From positions 22,293,185 through 22,357,184 of the forward strand of contig CM044966.1 in NCBI GenBank assembly GCA_024516035.1: DNA of 64,000 bases. The letters are read 5' to 3'. Source of the stretch: Bactericera cockerelli. Lineage: Eukaryota; Arthropoda; Insecta; Hemiptera; Triozidae. The notes under the pieces were generated by a model. That model had not been told where the DNA came from. It ran no database searches and saw only the letters and a list, made by a program, of their open reading frames with translations. Positions 22,101-31,100 of the stretch are shown in pieces. Within the stretch, counting starts at the first letter, position 1, and the number at the start of each line of letters is the position of its first letter. A program made the translations under genes and the position numbers.

Positions 22101-25100
22101 ATGTAGATCATGGTTATGATTATTGTAATCATTGTGAAATCATTATCATGATAAGGAGGTATGATGAGATCATGAAAATGTTGATAATAATGAAGCGAAA
22201 GATTATGAGATCATTCGAGTCTTTTAGTAGTCACCGTGGCAGAGCGAGTTAGCGCGCTAGGCATTGCACACATGGTGACCTGGGTTCGATTCCCAGCGGG
22301 GGAGGATTTTTTCTGCTCTGTACTTGGATGTTCGGGGTCCACTCATACCTCGTGAGGAAAAATGAGTAGCTGCTTTGATGTGAACCAGCGACCAGTGGCA
22401 GAATCTTAGGAAAAAAAAATAATACAAGATATTGTAAATTAAAGTGGTAAAGTCCTATGATTCTGCGCTACCACTAAAATTGTGACATAATAACACAAAG
22501 AAAAAGCATTATTATTATTCGAGTCTTTTGATCCAGAAGCAAATCAAGGTAAAAATTGTAATACTATACCGCGACGTGCATGGAGCTTTTAATGCGAAGT
22601 TCAAATAGAATTTCAAGGCCTTTGTGTATGGAAACCTTCTGTGAGTATGTTGATACTATGGTTGTGGTGTGTCGGTTCATTTGATGGATATGCTTCATCA
22701 TGACTGTGATGGATAGCTAGATCTCGTGATTCGCCTTCTGTATCGTTGAATCACTTGACTACCAGTGCACAACTTAATTAAAAAAAGGCAACACTTTGTG
22801 AAAAAATAAAAATTAAGTATTTTTTAACTCTACTGTGGAGGACACTGTTACAATAGTTTTTGGTAATAACAACAGTATATTAAAATCCACTTTAGCGTTA
22901 TTCATCCTTATTATAATATAAATCTTTATTAGGAGGACAATATTTACAATATAAAATTGAGAAAAAAATGATAACATAGATTGAAAAATAAATAAACACC
23001 AAATAAGAAAACAATACTGATATCCTAACGCAAGGGCGGGGTTATTGCCTGCGGCAATCTCTTCCACCCAACTCTTTTTAATTTGAGCCCTAATAGTCCT
23101 CCATCTATGCATCTCAATCGAACAAAAGTTTTTTTGTCCACAAGCACTTTGGTTTAAGATCTAGGTATCTAACCCTCCAGTATTTTCATTTAGCTTTTTT
23201 TTTTTTTTTTTTTTTTAAGTCAAGTGTGCCTCGGAACCGCTTTCGCATTACTTCAGGGTACTTTACCTTTACATCCATGCCATTCCGGAAACGGAAAAAT
23301 TAGGTTAGAAATTTCCACTCCGGCCGGGATTCGAACCAGCAACCTCTGGGTCAGTAACCAATGCTCTTAACCACTGAGCCAGGGAGGTCGGAGCTGACCT
23401 TGAACATCTGCTCTCATGTCCGCACGATTAGCTTCTAGCCCATTATATCCGGACTATAGGTGAGGAGGTTCAGACAAGTGGAAGTGATGCTTCCAAGGTG
23501 AGCCAAGCAATTTGAGTACCAGGGCCCTACATCACAATCAATCTACAAGTTAAGGGCGAAATTAATAAACAACATCAACTTTGTCTTCGGACCCTTGCAT
23601 GAGGGGAAATTTCTTGAGATATATTTCAGACATCGATAAACTAAGTCATTTTTTTTTTTTTCAAAATTTAAATATATTAGGTATATTATAGAACATTTCT
23701 TACATACTTTTTTTTTCAAATATAAATATATTATAGCTCCATCTTCCGTTATGTGTAATTTTTTTCTTGTTCCTCTTAGTCTCGTTCCAACTGCTCTAAT
23801 TATTGAGAATTGGGTTTGGTTTAAAACCCAATTTTTCACTCTCGAAAATGATTTTTGTGATTTTTCACTAAGTAAATAAGCTATTCTTGACAATACTAAC
23901 ATAAGTCATTGCTTAGCTTCGGTTTTTTTCTATCCTACACGGTATGCAATGCGAGACAGCACCACAGAGGTATTGCAAAAACGAAAGTGATTAACACAAA
24001 TATAACTTTTTTTTATGCATCTAAATTTCTTAAAAAGAACCCTTGAGGAAAACAATCTGAAGTGAAATACACTATTGGAGAATCATTGTGATATAGGGCC
24101 CTGACATGGCAAACATGTTTCACGTAGCATATTCATATTTTGTACGTTTCGAACATGATTTTCGTGGAAGTTGTCAGTTAACCTTCTTGTAAGGACGGGA
24201 GTGACATCGGGTTTCCACATTGTCTGGACATCATTGATCATTATGACGCGACTCCATAATGATGATTATGATGGAATCATTCTTACTCCGTCATTCTCTC
24301 CATCGATTAATATAATATTCCCGTGGACAAAGTTGAAGACCAAATCTTTCAAGGACTCAAATAGTTTTGGACCAAGAAGAGTTCCTTGTGTGAGACCAGT
24401 AGCATTGCAAGCCTTGTTGCATACGAGATTAGAAGTGAGATACTTATCAGTTATCAGTGAGACATTTGTTTCTGTCACGTATTATGTTTGTCATCACCAT
24501 TATTTTTGTGTTCGTTTTTGTATATAAAAAAAAAAATATTTTTTATTTCAGCAAAAATTGATTTGGACTGAGAATGACCAAATAAAGAACATACAATAGG
24601 TTTTCTTCTTCATCTCCTTTTAATGTCTAGGTCAGTAGAGACTGAAAATTCTTTCTTATTAATTCTGTACATTTAGTATTCACAATGGCAAGAGCGTTCT
24701 TCTGTGATTTATAAACAATCAAATCTACTAGTTGCTCAAATTAAATACATCAGATTTAGACCCAAAAATCTTCTCAGGTACTTCGATAACCCAGCCGAGA
24801 CATGACAAGTTATCCTCCCATTTGACATTTTACCACATAATAGTACGTCCTGCTCAAATAATGGGACTTAATAGTCCTAATAAATAAGATGATATCACTA
24901 TTATTATTGAGATCGCAGTAATAAATATTCAATTTGAAATAGGTATATCATGGAAATAAAAATAAAAATTCTTAAAAAATGAAAATGTAGATGCACAGTA
25001 TATCGATGATGTCATCTCACATCTGCTCAACGTTTTCACCGAGTTCATTATCATCTGTTTCGTAATTATCATGTTCGCATTCTCAACATAGGCTTCATTG

Positions 25101-28100
25101 TTGTCGGGTCGAGCATTGAAAAGTGGAACACCTCCACCTTGCTCTGGTGTCGCTTCAATTGGCGCACAATATTTCTTGTGATGATTGTCATTATCAACAT
25201 CATCATTTTTATTATTATTGTTTGACAAATCGTCAGCTGGAAGGTAAAACTGACCATCTGCATTTGGGCAATTTTTCAGGAGAGCAGCGCAAAGTTTTGG
25301 CGTGGCGGGCCTTCCTGAAAAAACATTCCCGGTGGACTGTTTTGCGCTCACAATCTAGATTCACAGAGTGCCGCCTTTACCACTGAGCTACCGGAACAGA
25401 CAATTTATCAGTGCCTATGTACCCAATGATTCTTATTACTAAAACAACCATTGTTCATTCACTTCCAGAATCATCATTACTTCATTAGCGACCGCTCATT
25501 ATAATGTTCTGTCTGCTCCAAGGTAAGATAAGTGTATTCTACATACAGGTCTTTAACTTGGTGTTCTAGGTTTTTTCCTTTTGTAAAATTTGTGCCGTGG
25601 CGATTCATATGGACATTGAGTTGTCTTTTTTCCAATAGAGAATTCAACACAAAAGAAAAATAATGGTACCTATTAGACTTTGATGGAAGGTAATTATCTG
25701 GCGAGGTTAGTGGTCAAATGACCTATGTTATTTTGGATGTTCCTAAATTCTTGGTATCGGAATGGATTTGTTTCAGACTAATACTAAGTAATTTTAAATT
25801 AAAGCGCACGAATAGCTCTATGGTTAAGCACTCGCTTGGTCCCGGATTCGAAACACCGCGCCGACAAAATAATTGTATTCAAAATTTGGTCACAGTTGTT
25901 TGTAAGGGATATTTTCCGGTGAGCTCGTGTTGACCCAGCACCTAAATGCGAATTATTGTGTCACTTCTTGCCCATCAGTGCGGAGGCATACTACGGGATG
26001 GGGAGGCTACATCACAGACCACAAGCGTCTTCAATAGTTCCTATTTCATGACGAAATAAAAAATTCTGTGAAACACTCATCTTAAAAAAAAAGATTCCGA
26101 ATTAACTGTATACTGTCTTTTCACGAGAGAGATGGGATTTAGACGGTGAAAATCCCACTTTCCCTGTTATCCGTATGTCTTCAAAAGATTTTTTCCGTAT
26201 CTCTCTCTTCAAAAGAAAATAAAAAGGAATTGTTGAAAATAAATCTTACTATGACGTAACAAAAAAGTGAGCTAAGTTCTGACTGATAACACAATGATAA
26301 CAGAAGGTATTCAATGCTATCAATGTACCTTATCCATATTGAATATGGAGATGACTGCGTGCCGCCAGCTTTTATTCGACTTTTTTGCCTTAAAATATAG
26401 TCAATAGTATTTTCAACGAACATCTAGTCTATAAAAACATAGTCTAGACCTTGCTCCAATAGATGAAAAACAAGTCAAATCAGGAAGTTCACAACATGGA
26501 TGCAGAGAAATCATAGCAACAAGTACCTACCGGAAATAATCGACCAAGGATGTAGATCTCCTTGATGTATGGGAAATTTTCCAGGAAATGTTGCGTTAAA
26601 TTCCGGAAAACTAACATTGCTGAATTGCAAACAAAATAGTCGGACTATAAACATTGAAGAACCAATCATCATTAATTGGTTCTCAAAGCAATGAATGTAG
26701 TACATTCTACAAATAAAAACGACGACTTTCAGGATATACAATGTATGTATGTACTAAAAGGATATAGTATATACTACTACATGTACAATATGTATATTGT
26801 ACATATTATACGAGTATTACCTTGTATATTTTTGCTAGTAAAATTTACCTATGAAATAATAGAATTGAAGTCAGTAAGAGATATCAATTACGGAAGTTTA
26901 ATACAGCATGAAATTACCTACATACATATCTACTATAAATAATTGACAAAAGGATTTAAAGTCTATAAAAACAGCTGTAAAGCTGTTGAACTAGACCTTA
27001 TGAGGAACTCATAAAACCCAATGAACCACAGATTATGTACAGACTTAATCAAGCAGAACGTATGCTATAAAACCAAATGTGTAATAAAACCAAACCAAGA
27101 TTTCCCAGACACAATGAGTTAATGATCCATACAGGCTAATAAATTGAATTATATCGTCGGATAGACGGTAAAACTGACCAAGTGACAGTTGGTCATTTCT
27201 CGATTTTTCGTTACTCTGGTCGGAAATCAACCTAACTATTGGCTAAAAATCAAAAGTTCGGTAGTATTCAAACATAATTATGCGTGGGAAAAAGCGAAAA
27301 AACAATTTTTACCTGAAAGACTGGTGGAGATTTCAATGATCAAATGGAGATGATCCAAATGCAGATGGTCAGTTTTACCTACCAGCCGACGATATATATT
27401 GTTTGAATCTGTTGACTATGGATGGAGCAAATGGATCTTCAGTTGAGTGTAGGTTCATTTTTCAATTGTATTGTTTGAATCCAGTACTATGTTTTCGAAA
27501 AAAATTGCCCTGGGCTATCTATCATACCATTTTTGAAGTTTAAAAATATAAAATGAATATTTTTATTATTGCACAATGTACATTTAGGGCCAAACTATAC
27601 ATTAAGATTCAAATTCAAAGCTATTGCTTGCTATTCCCGCCTTAAACCAGTCTAGGTGAGGTTAATGTGGCTAGCTAATTTGTAAGTTTCCAACGAATGG
27701 ACCGTAAAAACCCTTCTTAAATATGGGTAATTATTAACTGTACTTTAGTAACTAGAAATTGATTTGAGACAAGTTCCCGATATAGCTGTCAAGTCTAAAG
27801 AAAATAATTTAAAAGAACTTTAAAACATTAATCAGAAAGAATAATTGTAGGAAACCAATGACAAAAAAGAATATCCTGACCTGATCTACCATGATTTGCA
27901 AGATCTTACAGAATGTGAAAGAAACATACAACAAGGAAGAAGATGCAGACATGTTACATACAAATCTGTAGAAGATAAGTTTTCCTTCAAAAACATCAAT
28001 TAGAGAGATTAATTTATTGTAGCAAATTGATGACAAAAAAGAATATCCTGACCTGATCTACCATGAATTGCAAGATCTTACAGAATGTGAAAGAAACATA

Positions 28101-31100
28101 CAACAAGGAAGAAGATGCAGACATGTTACAGACAAATCTGTAGAAGATAAGATTTCCTTTAAAAACATCAACTAGAAACAATTATTGAACCGAATCAAAG
28201 ACAACAAAGAACAAGTCAACCTAGTCGATCATGATTTGCAAGATCTGAGATACTTCAGAAAAGACATACATCAAGGAAATTAACGCAGACAGACAATAAA
28301 CAAACAAAGAAAATCTACTTAAGAGGAATGAAAATCTACGGATTTCAAGAGTCAGATACATTTCTCATGGAGCAATAACTAATAGAAAACTTGTAATGCA
28401 TTATTATAATTGAATCCTTTATTAATAGGACATATTAAGGGTTGGTTGGAAGAGATTGCCATAGTCAATAACCCCGCCCTTTAGTTAGGACATCTGTTGT
28501 GACCAGTTGATTTTATTTGGTTTTAACGTCTGGACTGACATAGAGAAGTCAGGACGGGGGTTTTACCCTCCATTCGCTGGGAATCGTACCAGCTACCCAC
28601 ATTAACCTCACCCAGCCTGGGTAGGGCCGGAAATGCCTGACTCACGTGTTTGGAGGGAACAGAACTTTCTTCGAAAAGTCTGCTCCAACCGGGGATCGAA
28701 CTCCGGATCTCTGGACTACGGGCAGTGGTAGGTAATAGTAATGAACAAACCGCAGCACTTGAGACGGTCATTGGTCACGGCTAAGTGAACAATTCCTCCG
28801 ACGTCATGACCTATTGATTCCTGAGCCATCGCATGACCTATTGATTCATTTCATTGTTCCTGATTGATATGGCTTTGACCATATAAGGTTCATTGATGAA
28901 GACGTCTGTGTGCTCTATTTATGGTCTCTTGGATCACTCATCCGAAAGTGTATGCTGATATTATTCTGAAGGTTATGTTGAACAGTGTTTCAACCTGATC
29001 TGCTTGTGGTAGAAATATTGCAATAGTGTTTTACTTGGAGACACAAAAGCACAAATATCAAACCAAGGCGTTGCGTTGGTCTGGTAATCCAGAGGTCGCA
29101 TATTCGAAACACACCCGGCACATGATAGTTAATTTATCCTTCCGTTTGGGATTTTGACCACACATTAATACTTTTTAGGCTTACCTACTGCTTTTATAAA
29201 TGGGACTCATTAGTCCTAATCATAAATAAATAAGGCGACATTATTACTCTTCTTTTCTAGAATAATTGAATCACTCGATTCAGTTCAAACAAAAAAGTAT
29301 TTATTTCACCTAATCAGGAGCTACAACTTTTATAGAAGATTAGAATTACTTGATTCAGTTCAACAAAAAAGTATTTATTACACCCAATCAGGAGCTACAA
29401 CTTTTGTAGAAGATTAGAATTACTTGATTCAGTTCATCAAAATCTTGATTCAGTTCATCAAAAAGATTCGACTCATTCGACTCACCTGGCGGATGATTCA
29501 GTTCATCAAAAAGATTCGGCTCATTCGACTCACCTGGCCTGAGCAGGCGGATGAGTGCTATCTCTCCGCAAGGTTTGAACATCTCGGCCACAAGTTCGAT
29601 GGTGGCATGGGCCGCGGGTATATTGATGGCGACGATGGTGCGGGAGGGGGTGGTCTGGTCGTAAGCCGGCAGAGGGTCGACTCTTCTTATTTTGGTTCCT
29701 GAGGATTGAAGAGGTTGACATACTTACTTATACTCTACCTGCTATAGTCATAAATAGTTTTTCTATATTCTTAATCTTAAGTATACAAATACAGATAGTC
29801 ATTGATAGTTTTTAAAGTCAATGTTTTTATATAGGTATTTCTTATTTTAAGACTTTTTTTCTCACAAATAATTTATCTATTATTTTAGTTTTATATTTAT
29901 ACAAAAAACATCATGTAAATAGACCTTATAATAAGGCTCTATCTTTTCAACAAAGAGAAAAGGGTCAAAACTTAAAACGATCTTTTATCCTAATAGTTAA
30001 TTAAAAGTAGCCTTTTCAATTACTCGATTGAGCAAAAATTGAGTAGTTTCACGCACCAGGGAGTTGTATTTTGGAGTTAGCCTGTTTTCGAAAAAATATT
30101 CACTGTTTGAACTAAATTCATCTAGTTTTAACCTATCTATACTGACCTTGTTCATTGATCTGCAGCTTTTCACTCTTGGTGAGAGCAAAAGCGACTACCC
30201 GCCAGTCTTTCGACAGACGTTTGAATCTTGTAATATGGACTTACCCTATTTTGAAAACAAAAACAATTCAGTGTTTGAACTGGACTTATCCCATTTTAAC
30301 CTATCCATACTGACCTTGTTCATTGATCTGCAGCTTTTCACTCTGGGCGAGAGCAAAAGCGACTTCCCGACGGTCTTTCGACAGATGTTTAAATCTTGTA
30401 ATATGGACTTACCCTGTTTTGAAGAAGAAAAAAATCAGTGTTTGAACTGGACTTATTCCATTTTAACATATCCATACTGACCTTGTTCATTGATCTGCAG
30501 CTTTTCACTCTGGGCGAGCGCAAAAGCGACCACCCGCCAGTCTTTCGACAGATGTTTGACACGCTTGAAACTGGAGATGAGCTTCAAGCTGACGAAACCC
30601 TCCTTGTTCCTCTTGACGGTTTTGAGAAGGAAAGCGTCCTTGACTATGTTTTCGTCGCTGAAATAGAACTCGACCTGGTCAACGATGCGTTTGGTGAGTT
30701 CCTCATCGGGTTTCACGAACGGGATGTCTTCGTTTTCGGACCGTGAGCTGTTGGGTTTGGTGGATGTGTCGCAGCCTGGGAGGAAAATCCAAGAAATGTT
30801 GCGTTAAACTCCGGAAAACTCACTATTTAAATAAGTTAAATAAGTATGCAAGGTAATACTCGTATAGGTATGTACATGTAGTAGTTTGTACTATATTAAA
30901 TTAAATTATCCTGTATTAAATTTACAATAAATAAAGAGGTGCTATATTAAACTGTTAGCATAATGGGACTCCCTGTCTCGAGCTGACAGTCTAAATAAAG
31001 CACTACTATACTATACTATACTATACTATACTATATTCTTTTAGCACATACATACTTTGTATATCCTGAAAGTCGTTTTCATTTGTAGAATGTACTACAT

